DNA of 64,000 bases from Bacteroides coprosuis DSM 18011 (GTDB lineage: Bacteria > Bacteroidota > Bacteroidia > Bacteroidales > Bacteroidaceae), in the NCBI GenBank assembly GCA_000212915.1, contig CM001167.1, positions 2,844,780 to 2,908,779 of the forward strand, given 5' to 3'. The translations under genes were made by a program, and so were the position numbers. Under the pieces are notes generated by a model. It was given only the letters and a program-made list of their open reading frames with translations. It was not told the origin of the DNA and did not search any database. This document shows positions 45,737-56,086 of the stretch, in pieces. Position 1 is the first letter of the stretch, and every line of letters starts with the position of its first letter.

Positions 45737-46915
45737 ATGGAATCATTCTACCGCACACACTACTATCTAATCGAGCATATCAATGCACCCATCAGAAGAG
45801 ATTTAATGGATGAAATTGACTGGAGTGATCGATTAATAGGTATAAAGGGAACACGTGGAGTGGGTAAAACTACTTTTCTATTACAGTATGCCAAAGAAAA
45901 ATTTGGAACAGATCGTTCTTGCTTGTATATAAACATGAACAACTTCTATTTTTCTGGGCATAGCTTAGTAGACTTTGCTGATGAATTCCAAAAACAAGGA
46001 GGTAAAGTTCTTTTAATTGATCAAGTCTTCAAATACGAAGATTGGAGTAAAGAACTTAAAAAATGCTATGATAGATTTCCAAACCTGAAAATAATATTTA
46101 CAGGATCTTCCGTAATGCGTTTAAAAGCAGAAAATCCTGAATTAAATAACATTGTAAAAAGTTATAATCTCAGAGGTTTCTCCTTTCGTGAATTCCTTAA
46201 CTATCAGACAGGTATGAAGTTTCAATCCTATTCTCTAGAAGAAATACTTACCTCACATGAAAAAATAGCCAAAGGGATTGTATCAAAAGTCAAACCTTTA
46301 GACTATCTTCAAGATTATCTTCATCATGGTTTCTACCCGTTCTTCTTAGAAAAGAGAAATTTCTCGGAGAACTTACTTAAAACTATGAATATGATGGTAG
46401 AAGTTGATATTTTACTGATAAAACAAATAGAACTAAAATATCTAGCTAAAATAAAAAAACTTCTTTACGCTTTAGCTGTTGATGGACCTAGAGCTCCAAA
46501 TGTGAGCCAATTAGCAAAAATAATTGAGACATCTAGAGCTACGGTAATGAACTATATTAAGTATCTTGCAGATGCACGACTGATCAACATGGTTTATCCT
46601 ATAGGAGAATCTTTCCCTAAGAAACCATCTAAAGTAATGATGCATAATACAAGTTTAATGTATTGTATTTACCCTATAAAAGTTGATGAATATGACATTA
46701 TAGAAACTTTTTTCGTGAATTGCATGTGGAAAGATCACTCTGTAAATCAAGGAAACAGACAAATCTCTTACATCATTGATGAAAAAATGCCATTTAAGAT
46801 TTGCTTGAAGGAGCAAATCCATAAAAACAACACTGATATCACCTATGCGGTGCATCAGTTGGAAATAGGTCATAATAATCAAATTCCACTTTGGTTATTT
46901 GGCTTTTTATATTAA
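45737..46915 (+). CDS. AAA ATPase of the AAA_14 type
   Basis: This 392-residue protein has Walker A GTRGVGKTT (Lys44), a Walker B-like VLLIDQVFKYEDW in which the usual Glu after Asp95 is Gln96, a sensor segment IIFTGSSVMRL, and a C-terminal winged-helix-like part (VSQLAKIIETSRATVMNYIKYL). These proteins are common in anaerobes but have no established function. The nifJ start is 28 nt downstream, so the two could be cotranscribed. Confidence 0.85.
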   Translation: MESFYRTHYYLIEHINAPIRRDLMDEIDWSDRLIGIKGTRGVGKTTFLLQYAKEKFGTDRSCLYINMNNFYFSGHSLVDFADEFQKQGGKVLLIDQVFKYEDWSKELKKCYDRFPNLKIIFTGSSVMRLKAENPELNNIVKSYNLRGFSFREFLNYQTGMKFQSYSLEEILTSHEKIAKGIVSKVKPLDYLQDYLHHGFYPFFLEKRNFSENLLKTMNMMVEVDILLIKQIELKYLAKIKKLLYALAVDGPRAPNVSQLAKIIETSRATVMNYIKYLADARLINMVYPIGESFPKKPSKVMMHNTSLMYCIYPIKVDEYDIIETFFVNCMWKDHSVNQGNRQISYIIDEKMPFKICLKEQIHKNNTDITYAVHQLEIGHNNQIPLWLFGFLY

Positions 46916-46943
46916 CTCAATTTTTCACTAAATAATATTAGTT

Positions 46944-49900
46944 ATGACTAAACAGAAGAAATTCATTACTTGTGATGGGAATCAAGCTGCTGCACATATA
47001 TCATATATGTTCACAGAAGTAGCTTCGATTTATCCTATTACTCCTTCTTCTACCATGGCTGAATACGTAGACGAATGGGCTGCGGCTGGTCGTAAGAATA
47101 TCTTCGACGAGACAGTATTGGTACAAGAAATGCAATCTGAAGGAGGTGCAGCAGGTGCACTTCACGGATCTCTACAAGCAGGAGCTCTTTCAACAACTTA
47201 TACAGCTTCACAGGGATTATTATTGATGATTCCTAATATGTATAAGATTGCTGGTGAACTACTACCTTGTGTATTCCACGTTTCAGCTCGTGCATTAGCT
47301 ACTCAAGCATTATCAATTTTTGGTGACCACCAAGACGTTATGGCTGCTCGTCAAACAGGCTTTGCTATGTTAGTACAAGGCTCTGTTCAAGAAGTTATGG
47401 ATCTTGCAGCGGTATCTCACCTAGCAACTCTTAAATCAAGAGTTCCATTTATGAACATTTTCGACGGATTCCGTACATCACACGAAATCCAAAAGATCGA
47501 AATGTTGGAAAATGAAGATTTAGCTCACTTGATAGATCAAGATGCTCTTAAAGAATTTAGAGAAAGAGCTCTTAATCCACACGAACCAGTAGCTCGTGGT
47601 ATGGCAGAAAACCCTGATGTATATTTCCAACACAGAGAATCAGCTAACAGTTTCTACGAAGCTGTTCCTGCAATCGTGGAAGAATATATGGCAGAAATCA
47701 CTAAGATTACAGGTCGTAAATATGGTCTATTTGACTATTACGGAGCTGAAGATGCTGATCGTGTTATCATTGCAATGGGCTCTGTTACAGAAGCTATTCG
47801 TGAAACAGTAGATCATCTAAATGCTAATGGAGAAAAAGTAGGTCTTGTAGCTGTACATTTATACCGTCCATTCTCTGCTAAACATTTCTTAGCTGCAGTT
47901 CCAAAAACAGCAAAACGTATTGCTGTTCTTGACCGTACTAAAGAACCAGGAGCTAATGGCGAACCTCTATACTTAGACGTAAAAGACTGTTTCTACGGAA
48001 AAGAAAATGCTCCAGTTATCGTAGGTGGACGTTATGGTCTATCTTCTAAAGATACTACTCCAGCACAAATCCTAGCAGTATACGAAAACTTAGGTTTAGC
48101 TATGCCTAAAAATCACTTTACTATTGGTATCGTTGATGATGTTACCTTCACTTCTCTTCCACAAGAAGAAGAAATCGCTCTTGGCGGTGATGGTATGTAT
48201 GAAGCTAAATTCTATGGTTTGGGTGCTGATGGTACAGTTGGTGCTAATAAAAACTCAGTGAAAATTATCGGTGACAACACAGATAAACACTGTCAAGCTT
48301 ATTTCTCATACGACTCTAAGAAATCAGGTGGTTTCACTTGTTCTCACCTTCGTTTTGGTAACGATCCTATTCGTTCCACTTACCTAGTAAATACACCAAA
48401 CTTCGTTGCTTGCCACGTACAAGCCTATTTAAGAATGTATGATGTTACTAAAGGTTTAAAACAAAACGGAACATTCCTTCTTAATACAATTTGGAGTGGT
48501 GAAGAATTAGCAAAACACTTACCTAACAAGATTAAGAGACTATTTGCTAAACGTAATATTACTGTTTATTATATCAACGCTACTAAGATTGCTCAAGAAA
48601 TTGGTCTTGGTAACCGTACAAATACAATTCTTCAATCTGCATTCTTCCGTATTACAGAAGTAATTCCAGTAGATCTTGCAGTAGAACAAATGAAGAAATT
48701 CATTGTGAAATCTTACGGACGTAAGGGTGAAGATGTTGTTAATAAAAACTATTCTGCTGTTGACCGCGGTGGTGAATACGAAAAACTAACTGTAGATCCT
48801 GCTTGGGCTAATCTTCCTGACGAAGAAGTTGAAACAAACAACGACCCAGCATTTATCAATGAAGTAGTTCGTGTAATCAACGCACAAGATGGTGACCTTC
48901 TTCCTGTATCTACATTTAAAGGTATAGAAGATGGTACATGGAAACAAGGAACAGCTGCTTACGAAAAACGTGGTGTTGCTGCTTTCGTTCCAGAATGGAA
49001 TCCTGAAAACTGTATCCAATGTAATAAGTGTGCTTATGTTTGTCCTCACGCATCAATCCGTCCATTCGTATTAGATGAAGAAGAACAAAAAGGTGCAAAC
49101 TTCCCATCATTAAAAGCTGTAGGTAAACAATTTAATGGCATGACTTTCCGTATCCAAGTAGACGTTCTTGACTGTTTGGGTTGTGGTAACTGTGCAGATG
49201 TATGTCCAGGTAATCCACGTAAGGGAGGAAAAGCTCTTGAAATGAAACCTCTAGAATCTCAATTGGAACAAGCTCCAAACTGGGAATATTGTGCAGATAA
49301 AGTGGGAACTAAACAACATCTAGTGGATGTAAAAGCGAATGTGAAGAACTCACAATTTGCAACTCCTCTATTTGAATTCTCTGGTGCATGTTCTGGTTGT
49401 GGTGAAACTCCATATGTTAAATTGATTACTCAATTATTTGGTGACCGTCAAATGGTTGCTAACGCTACTGGATGTTCATCAATCTACTCTGGTTCTGTAC
49501 CGTCTACTCCATACACAACAAACGAAAGAGGCGAAGGTCCAGCTTGGGCTAACTCTCTATTCGAAGATTTCTGTGAATTTGGTCTAGGAATGGAATTGGC
49601 TAATAGCAAAATGCGCGAACGCCTAGCAGACCTTATGACTAAAGCTCAATCTTGTGCTTCTTGCTCAGATGAACTTAAAGGTCTATTCCAAGAATGGATT
49701 GACAACAAAGACAATGCTGATAAGACAAAAGAACTATTTGATAAGATTGTTCCTCAAGCTGAAGCTTGTGGTTGCGATATCTGCAAAGACATTCTTGGTC
49801 TAAAACAATACATCGTTAAACGTTCACAATGGATCATCGGTGGTGATGGTGCATCATACGATATAGGTTTTGGTGGTCTTGACCACGTAATTGCTAGCGG

Positions 49901-50495
49901 TAAAGATGTAAACATTATGGTACTTGATACTGAAGTTTACTCTAACACTGGTGGACAATCTTCTAAAGCTACTCCTCTAGGAGCAATCGCTAAATTTGCT
50001 GCTTCTGGTAAGAGAGTACGTAAGAAAGACCTTGGTATGATGGCTACAACTTATGGCTATGTTTATGTTGCTCAAATTGCAATTGGTGCAAATCAAGCTC
50101 AAACATTAAAAGCTATTCGTGAAGCTGAAGCTTATCCAGGACCATCTCTTATTATTGCTTACTCACCATGTATTAGCCACGGTTTAAAAGCTGGTATGGG
50201 TAAAACTCAAGCAGAACAAGCTAAGGCTGTAGAATGTGGTTACTGGCACTTATGGAGATATAATCCAGAACTAGAAGCTGAAGGTAAGAATCCATTTGTA
50301 ATTGACTCGAAAGAACCTGAGTGGGATAAATTCCACGACTTCTTAATGGGTGAAGTTCGTTACCTATCAGTAAGAAAACAATATCCAAAAGAAGCAGAAG
50401 AACTATTTGCTGCTGCTGAAGAAAACGCTAAGTGGAGATACAAAAACTATGTCCGCATGGCTAATCTAGATTGGAATGGCGAAAAAGCTGAATAA
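46944..50495 (+). CDS. nifJ: Pyruvate:ferredoxin (flavodoxin) oxidoreductase, single chain
   Basis: This 1183-residue enzyme has the fused alpha-gamma-delta-beta order. The N-terminal pyruvate-binding domain begins with ITCDGNQAAAHISYMFTEVA and TYTASQGL. Two 4Fe-4S motifs follow, CIQCNKCAYVCPHA and CLGCGNCADVCPG, then an ACSGCGETPY cysteine pair and the thiamine diphosphate site (GGDGASYDIGFGG, NTGGQSSKATP). It oxidises pyruvate to acetyl-CoA and CO2, reducing ferredoxin, in anaerobic metabolism. Codon choice looks optimised for high expression compared with the AT-rich cluster at the window start. Confidence 0.98.
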   Translation: MTKQKKFITCDGNQAAAHISYMFTEVASIYPITPSSTMAEYVDEWAAAGRKNIFDETVLVQEMQSEGGAAGALHGSLQAGALSTTYTASQGLLLMIPNMYKIAGELLPCVFHVSARALATQALSIFGDHQDVMAARQTGFAMLVQGSVQEVMDLAAVSHLATLKSRVPFMNIFDGFRTSHEIQKIEMLENEDLAHLIDQDALKEFRERALNPHEPVARGMAENPDVYFQHRESANSFYEAVPAIVEEYMAEITKITGRKYGLFDYYGAEDADRVIIAMGSVTEAIRETVDHLNANGEKVGLVAVHLYRPFSAKHFLAAVPKTAKRIAVLDRTKEPGANGEPLYLDVKDCFYGKENAPVIVGGRYGLSSKDTTPAQILAVYENLGLAMPKNHFTIGIVDDVTFTSLPQEEEIALGGDGMYEAKFYGLGADGTVGANKNSVKIIGDNTDKHCQAYFSYDSKKSGGFTCSHLRFGNDPIRSTYLVNTPNFVACHVQAYLRMYDVTKGLKQNGTFLLNTIWSGEELAKHLPNKIKRLFAKRNITVYYINATKIAQEIGLGNRTNTILQSAFFRITEVIPVDLAVEQMKKFIVKSYGRKGEDVVNKNYSAVDRGGEYEKLTVDPAWANLPDEEVETNNDPAFINEVVRVINAQDGDLLPVSTFKGIEDGTWKQGTAAYEKRGVAAFVPEWNPENCIQCNKCAYVCPHASIRPFVLDEEEQKGANFPSLKAVGKQFNGMTFRIQVDVLDCLGCGNCADVCPGNPRKGGKALEMKPLESQLEQAPNWEYCADKVGTKQHLVDVKANVKNSQFATPLFEFSGACSGCGETPYVKLITQLFGDRQMVANATGCSSIYSGSVPSTPYTTNERGEGPAWANSLFEDFCEFGLGMELANSKMRERLADLMTKAQSCASCSDELKGLFQEWIDNKDNADKTKELFDKIVPQAEACGCDICKDILGLKQYIVKRSQWIIGGDGASYDIGFGGLDHVIASGKDVNIMVLDTEVYSNTGGQSSKATPLGAIAKFAASGKRVRKKDLGMMATTYGYVYVAQIAIGANQAQTLKAIREAEAYPGPSLIIAYSPCISHGLKAGMGKTQAEQAKAVECGYWHLWRYNPELEAEGKNPFVIDSKEPEWDKFHDFLMGEVRYLSVRKQYPKEAEELFAAAEENAKWRYKNYVRMANLDWNGEKAE

Positions 50496-50511
50496 TTAAA
50501 ATTCATATAAC

Positions 50512-50552
50512 AAAAAAGAGGGTGTGTCAAAAGGTCACATCCTCTTTTTTTT
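50512..50552 (+). terminator. Terminator of nifJ
   Basis: A stem of about 15 bp (50512-50526 with 50536-50550, one G-U wobble) followed by TTT lies 16 nt past the stop, just before the second IS remnant. Confidence 0.85.
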
Positions 50553-50629
50553 GTTTAAAAAGTGTCTAGTCCTAACATAGCGTTACAACAAAAAGATCAA
50601 TAGAATGAAATAATCAAAAAGTTAGTATG

Positions 50630-50993
50630 TTAAACGCACGCAAAAAGATTATACTTTATCCTTTAAATTGCAAGTAGTCGGTCAAGTTGAACGAGGAGAG
50701 CTCTCCTTAAGTGAGGCTCGCTTAAAATATGGAATCCAAGGACACAATACTATTCGTGTTTGGTTACAAAAATAGGATAACTTTGACTGGGAAAATCAAT
50801 GCCCCAATTATATGACAATAAGAGTAAAACTCAAACGATATTAGAATTAGAGCAAAAAATTAAGCTCCTAGAGAAGCAGAATGCAACTTTAGAACATAGA
50901 GCAGTCAGATCGGAAAGCTGCCATATTTGACATGATGATTGATATGGCTGAACAAGAATATAATATCTCTGTAAGAAAAAACTCCTTACCCGG
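50630..50993 (+). pseudogene. Broken IS3-family OrfA
   Basis: A readable stretch (YTLSFKLQVVGQVERGELS, then EARLKYGIQGHNTIRVWLQ) is the helix-turn-helix of an IS3 OrfA, ended by a TAG at about 50774. Downstream, shifted frames still encode pieces such as DMMIDMAEQEYNISVRK. Several stops and frameshifts are present, so no product is expected. Confidence 0.75.
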
Positions 50994-51023
50994 GTTGTCG
51001 ACCACTATAGTGAAAAAGAAGAA

Positions 51024-51905
51024 ATGAGCATTAGCTCAACCTGTAAACTTCTCGGGTATGATAGACAGGTTTATTATCGATCTAAAAAATCCTTTAAACA
51101 AAAACGACTAAGAGCATCAAAAGTGATTAATTTAGTCCAAGGTGTGCGCCAGATAATGCCACGTATAGGCACTTATAAGCTGTATTTCCTGCTTCAAGAA
51201 CCATTAAATAGACTTGGTGTAGGACGTGATAAGTTATTCTCTATACTTGCAGCTAATCATATGCTCATTATGCCTGAAAAGAATTATAAAATAACCACTA
51301 ACTCACATCATCGTTTTAGGAAATACAAAAATCTCATGAACTACTAGACATTAATCGTCCAGAACAAGTTTGGGTCTATGATATTACATATATTGGAGGT
51401 CGGGGTAACTATTATTTAAGTTTAATAACAGACGCTTATTCAAAGAAAATTATGGGATATAACCTATCTACTAGCTTGGGCACAGCAGGAAGTTTAAAGG
51501 CTTTAAATATGGCCAATAGAAATAGAATCTATAAAGAAAAAGAGTTGATACATCACTCCGATAGAGGTATACAGTATTGTAGTAATGAATATCAAAAGAA
51601 ACTAAGACAAATGAAAATAATACCCAGTATGACTGGAAGTTATAATCCCTATGCTAATGCAATTACTGAAAGAGTCAATGGTATATTAAAACAAGAATTT
51701 CTTTTAGAGAAATATAATGTTGATTTAAAAACAATGAAAATATTGGTCAAACAAGCTATTGAGATATATAATATATAATACACATAAACCGCATTACTCC
51801 TATAATATGAAAACTCCACAAGAAATGCACCTACAACAAGAGATTAAAATAAAAAAGTATAAAAAACAAAATCCAGCTGTAGAAGAATCTCTACAACTGG
51901 ATTAA
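51024..51905 (+). pseudogene. Broken IS3-family OrfB transposase
   Basis: Three frames carry consecutive parts of one integrase. 51024-51347 holds the N-terminal helical part (SSTCKLLGYDRQVYYRS). After a frameshift, the part around 51361-51778 has VWVYDITYIGG (first Asp), HHSDRGIQYCS (second Asp) and NAITERVNGILKQEF (catalytic Glu). A further shift near 51778 leaves PHYSYNMKTPQEMH to the stop at 51903-51905. Confidence 0.85.
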
Positions 51906-51952
51906 TAATTATATTTGTGAAATAAACTGTATCGTTTATTTAGGACGAGACA

Positions 51953-52485
51953 ATTAACTCCATTTCTTAATTTACACTTTTCACTCTTGAAACACTCTTT
52001 TGGGAAGGAATTCAAGTTCTAAAAATATTACAAGGATGAAAACAAATAAATAAATGTCCTTTTAAAGTTTTTGAGATATCTTACTAGTTTTCGAAGCTTA
52101 GAAGTTATAAGGTCACAGCAAATATACCAGAGTCCTTTTATATCGAAGATTTTCTCATGATTTATTCGAGTAGCTAATTATTAAAATACATTTATACTTA
52201 AATATAAAAAAGTAACCTTGATAAACAATTCTCCACTATGCCTATTATTATTAGTATCAAGGATAGTGTCACACTTTACCATAAAATCGACTCTTAAAAA
52301 GTTCAATTTATGAGTTTCAGGAAGTATAGCTTAGAAAACCATAGCTAAAAGAGAACTTAATACCTTCAAATATTACATTAATTAAGGGCAATTACTTTTA
52401 AAAAGTAATCCCGAATCATCTTTTTAAGATAACCCGGGACTTATGCTATATCTTTTATCTAATAGAGATAGTTTATAATACTCTT
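51953..52485. other. Intergenic region between the second IS remnant and tatC
   Basis: About 530 nt without a supported gene. The only structures seen are a palindrome (52391-52409) and the imperfect stem at 52403-52442 that may end the tat transcript. The region may be a relic of earlier insertions. Confidence 0.5.
52403..52442 (-). terminator. Possible terminator of tatA-tatC
   Basis: Arms 52403-52422 and 52426-52442 pair through AAGT, CCCG and ATCTT blocks with internal loops; a TTTTT run follows on the minus strand. The stem is imperfect. Confidence 0.4.
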
Positions 52486-53283
52486 TTACTCTTCTTCTAC
52501 TACTAGTTCTCTATCTTTTACCATTACAATACTAAGCTCATAAAGAAGATATAATGGAATTGCTACTACACTTAAAGTAAAAGGATCTCCTGTCGGAGTT
52601 ATTATTGCAGCTAAAATAACAATTATAACAGCTGCATGTCGTCTATATTTTTTTAGGAATGATTTATTTACGACACCCATAAGGGATAATAGCCAAGTTA
52701 ACAAGGGTAACTCAAAGGCTAAACCCATACAGAGTATAAGCATCATAAAATTGTCTATGTATGAATTTAGTGTCAGTTGATTCTCTATCGCTGTACTAAG
52801 TGTATAAGTTGATAAAAATCGTAAGGTTAAAGGAAAAACCATATAATAACCTAGCAAAACACCCAAAAAGAACATCATTGTTCCCATTAGCATAGCTCTC
52901 TTCACACCTTTCAACTCTCTTTCATAAAGTGCAGGTTTAATAAATTTCCACAACTGATAAATAAGATAAGGTGCAGATACTACTACACTCATCCAAAAAG
53001 CTGTAGAAATATGGACTAAGAAAGGGGCAACTAAGTTTATATTTATCAACTTAACAGAGAACTCTTGTGTAAAGAATTCATCTTCTAAACTTAGTTTTTC
53101 TCCAATCCAACGTAGTAAATCATAAAACACAAAATCATTACTACAGGGAGCTAAAATAACATAGTCAAAAATCCAAGGCATGGCTATAAAGAAACCAATA
53201 GCCAAAACCAACCAAACTCCTAAGACTTTAAATATTATTCGACGTAACTCTTCAAGATGATCCCAAAAGGTCATCTCCGCCAT
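52486..53283 (-). CDS. tatC: Twin-arginine translocase subunit TatC
   Basis: This 265-residue membrane protein starts MAEMTFWDHLEELRRIIF, the TatC N-terminal motif that contacts signal peptides, and has six predicted membrane helices with FLGVLLGYYMVFPL and GLAFELPLLTWLLSLMGVV. It forms the Tat receptor complex with TatA (and TatB-like function) for export of folded proteins. tatA lies 3 nt upstream. Confidence 0.96.
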   Translation of the reverse strand: MAEMTFWDHLEELRRIIFKVLGVWLVLAIGFFIAMPWIFDYVILAPCSNDFVFYDLLRWIGEKLSLEDEFFTQEFSVKLININLVAPFLVHISTAFWMSVVVSAPYLIYQLWKFIKPALYERELKGVKRAMLMGTMMFFLGVLLGYYMVFPLTLRFLSTYTLSTAIENQLTLNSYIDNFMMLILCMGLAFELPLLTWLLSLMGVVNKSFLKKYRRHAAVIIVILAAIITPTGDPFTLSVVAIPLYLLYELSIVMVKDRELVVEEE

Positions 53284-53286
53284 AAT

Positions 53287-53499
53287 TTATTTCTTTGAAT
53301 CGGTTTCATCAATATCGTCTTTCACTTTATTGATCTCATCTTTAGCTTCATTCACACCGTCCTTAAAGCTTTTTACTCCTTTTCCTAAACCCTTCATTAA
53401 TTCAGGAATTTTCTTGCCTCCGAATAATAAAAGAATTACCAAAGCAATAATAATCCACTCAGAACCAGATATAAACGCTAGTGTTGTAAATTCAAACAT
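53287..53499 (-). CDS. tatA: Twin-arginine translocase subunit TatA
   Basis: This 70-residue protein has one N-terminal membrane helix ([15 protein letters not shown]), the hinge [17 protein letters not shown] and an amphipathic, acidic C-terminal region, the standard TatA/E layout. Together with tatC it makes a two-component Tat system. A -7 element TATCTTTG lies on the minus strand at 53544-53537. Confidence 0.94.
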   Translation of the reverse strand: MFEFTTLAFISGSEWIIIALVILLLFGGKKIPELMKGLGKGVKSFKDGVNEAKDEINKVKDDIDETDSKK

Positions 53500-53584
53500 A
53501 TTAATAATGTATTTATGTTAGTTATCTAAATTTCAGCAAAGATAGAATATAACTACTTAAATCAAGACTTTATCTTCTATATTA

Positions 53585-56086
53585 TCAGTCTAGAAAGTAG
53601 ACTCTCTTCACTCTTGTTGAGATATTTGCCAGAATTTCATAAGGTATTGTACCTAACTTTTCAGCTAAAACTTCAGCTGGAAGATCATTGCCATAGATGA
53701 TAACTTCATCTCCTTCTTTGCAAGGGATATCAGTAACATCAATCATACTGACATCCATACAAATATTACCGATATAAGAAGCTTTCTGACCATTAACAAG
53801 GCAAAATCCGTTATGATTACCTAGCTTTCTATTAAGTCCATCTGCATAACCTATTGGAATGGCAGCAATACGTGAATTACGTGTTAATACCCCTTTCCTG
53901 CTATATCCTACAGTTTCAATTTTATCAAGATCTTTAATTTGAAGTATTGTCGTTTTTAAAGTATTCACATTCTTTAAAATAGGTTTATTGGAGGGATGTA
54001 CCCCATATAAGCCTATGCCTAAACGAACCATATCATAATGGGCTTCAGGAAAGCGCTCAATACCCGCAGAATTACAAATATGACGGATTATCTTATGAGA
54101 GAAAGCAGCTTGCAGTTCTGTCGCAGCTTTGTCAAATAAGCTTATTTGATCTTTTGTAAAGTCATCGAACACATCGGAATCGCTCCCTACTAAATGAGAA
54201 AATATTGATTTAGGGATTAACGCATTTTGATTTTTTAGGCGATTGACCAATTCAGGCATATCGTCTGCCATAAATCCTAGTCGATGCATACCTGTATCAA
54301 TCTTTATATGAATTGGGAAATTTGTTATTCCTTCTTTTTCAGCAGCATTCAATAGTGAGTCTAATAGATGGAAGCTATACACTTCGGGCTCAAGACTGTA
54401 TTGAAACATTTGTTTGAATGCAGAGACTTCGGGATTCATTATAATGATAGAGCTAGTTATTCCAACTTTTCTAAGTTCAGCACCCTCATCAGCCACAGCT
54501 ACACCTAAATAATCTACTTTACGATCTTGTAGAGTTTTTGCGACTTCATAAGAACCTGCACCATAAGCAGCAGCTTTAATCATACACATGATCTTTGTCT
54601 TAGGTTGCAACTGATCTCTATAATAGTTTAAATTATCTATCAGAGCATTTAAATCAACCTCTAGAATAGTTTCATGCCTCTTGAGTTCTATTTCTTCTAG
54701 AACTTTTTCAAAGCCAAAACGACGAGCTCCTTTCAATAATATACTTTCGTGATTAAATTTAATTCTACCTAGTTGAATAGCTTCAATCAAATCTGCAGTG
54801 TTATTGAAAAAATCTTTTTCTATAGTAGAAAATTTAGAAAACTCATTCATTAAATTCTTCCCTACTCCGATCAACCTCTGCACTTGCTTTGATGAGATAA
54901 GCTGTGACACTCTTCTATATAGAGTAGAAGTATTCTGACCTGTTTCCAATAAATCAGAAAGAATAAGAGTACGCTTTAATCCTTTTTGCAATGAACGACG
55001 ATAATGAAAATCAAGAGCTATATCCAAAGAAGATAAATCTGAATTATAGCTATCATTAATAATCAAACAATTATTTTTGCCTTCTTTTACTTCCAATCTC
55101 ATAGCAATAGGCTCAAGTTGTGCCATCCCCGCTCTAATCTGATCTGCTGGTATCATTAAGTATAAGCAAATAGCTAAGCACTGAATAGAGTTTTCAATGG
55201 AAGCCTCATCTATAAAAGGTATTTTATAATAATTATCTAAACCTAAATAGCGGAAAGAAATTGTTGTTTCATTCTCATCTTTTTGAATACCACTAATAAA
55301 AAGTGGTCGCTCCATATCATACCTACTCCAAGCTATCTCACGAGACGTAAGCATAGATTTAGACATACAATTAGATATCAAATCGTTATCTGCTTCATAG
55401 ATGACAACATCACAATGTTTAAATAGCTTCAACTTCTCCATACATTTTTCTTGCATAGAAAAGAAGTTTTCTTGATGCGCTCCACCTAGGTTAGTAAGCA
55501 CTCCTATTGTTGGACGTATCATACTTTCCAAAGCGCCCATCTCATCGGGTTGCGATATTCCTGCTTCTATTATAGCAACATCTGCATCACTGTGCATCTG
55601 CCACAAAGACAATGGCACACCTATCTGAGAATTGTAACTTCGAGGAGATCTCACTATCTTTTTCGAAGAAGCTAATATTTGATGAAGCCATTCTTTCACT
55701 ACAGTTTTTCCATTACTACCTGTAATACCTACTACTGGGCAATCAAATTGGGATCGATGGTAAGCAGCTAATTTCTGTAAAGCTTTAAGAGGGTTTTCCA
55801 CTTCTAAAAAATTAGCATCTGCATAAGGTGAAATTCCCCTAGATTGAAATTTAGCTAGTATTTGATTTTCGTAATTTGTTATCACAAAATTTCTGACCCC
55901 TCTGCTATATAAGTCTGCAATATATTTTGAACCATCACCTCTTGATGTTACCAATGCAAAAAACAGAGTTTCGTCGGGGAAGCTTAAAGATCTACTGTCT
56001 GTGAGCAACCAGTTTATAATAGTCTGATTATCACCAATTCTTTTGGCTTTAATTATTCTCGTAATTTCTTCAATTGTATATGACAT
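53585..56086 (-). CDS. murF-alr: Bifunctional MurF ligase/alanine racemase
   Basis: This 833-residue fusion is typical of Bacteroidetes. The MurF half (1 to about 455) has the P-loop GITGSNGKT and NDSYNSDLSSLDIAL. The racemase half (about 460-833) has the PLP Lys in MIKAAAYGAG, HRLGF, GYSRKGVL and the C-terminal IGNICMDVSMIDVT segment. It couples D-alanine supply to addition of D-Ala-D-Ala in peptidoglycan synthesis. It overlaps the GSCFA gene by 34 nt. Confidence 0.96.
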   Translation of the reverse strand: MSYTIEEITRIIKAKRIGDNQTIINWLLTDSRSLSFPDETLFFALVTSRGDGSKYIADLYSRGVRNFVITNYENQILAKFQSRGISPYADANFLEVENPLKALQKLAAYHRSQFDCPVVGITGSNGKTVVKEWLHQILASSKKIVRSPRSYNSQIGVPLSLWQMHSDADVAIIEAGISQPDEMGALESMIRPTIGVLTNLGGAHQENFFSMQEKCMEKLKLFKHCDVVIYEADNDLISNCMSKSMLTSREIAWSRYDMERPLFISGIQKDENETTISFRYLGLDNYYKIPFIDEASIENSIQCLAICLYLMIPADQIRAGMAQLEPIAMRLEVKEGKNNCLIINDSYNSDLSSLDIALDFHYRRSLQKGLKRTLILSDLLETGQNTSTLYRRVSQLISSKQVQRLIGVGKNLMNEFSKFSTIEKDFFNNTADLIEAIQLGRIKFNHESILLKGARRFGFEKVLEEIELKRHETILEVDLNALIDNLNYYRDQLQPKTKIMCMIKAAAYGAGSYEVAKTLQDRKVDYLGVAVADEGAELRKVGITSSIIIMNPEVSAFKQMFQYSLEPEVYSFHLLDSLLNAAEKEGITNFPIHIKIDTGMHRLGFMADDMPELVNRLKNQNALIPKSIFSHLVGSDSDVFDDFTKDQISLFDKAATELQAAFSHKIIRHICNSAGIERFPEAHYDMVRLGIGLYGVHPSNKPILKNVNTLKTTILQIKDLDKIETVGYSRKGVLTRNSRIAAIPIGYADGLNRKLGNHNGFCLVNGQKASYIGNICMDVSMIDVTDIPCKEGDEVIIYGNDLPAEVLAEKLGTIPYEILANISTRVKRVYFLD

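Larger units (their letters stand above)
50563..51952 (+). mobile_element. Second IS3-family element, decayed
   Basis: Imperfect 24-bp inverted repeats mark the ends: 50563-50586 (TGTCTAGTCCTAAC...) and 51929-51952 (...TTAGGACGAGACA), 18 of 24 positions matching. Inside are broken orfA and orfB of a group different from the element at 9601-10865. Flanking bases (AAG and ATT) show no target duplication. Confidence 0.8.

Noticed and set aside
53585-56086. MurF-racemase fusion as a novel gene fusion
   Set aside because: This fusion is common in Bacteroidetes.
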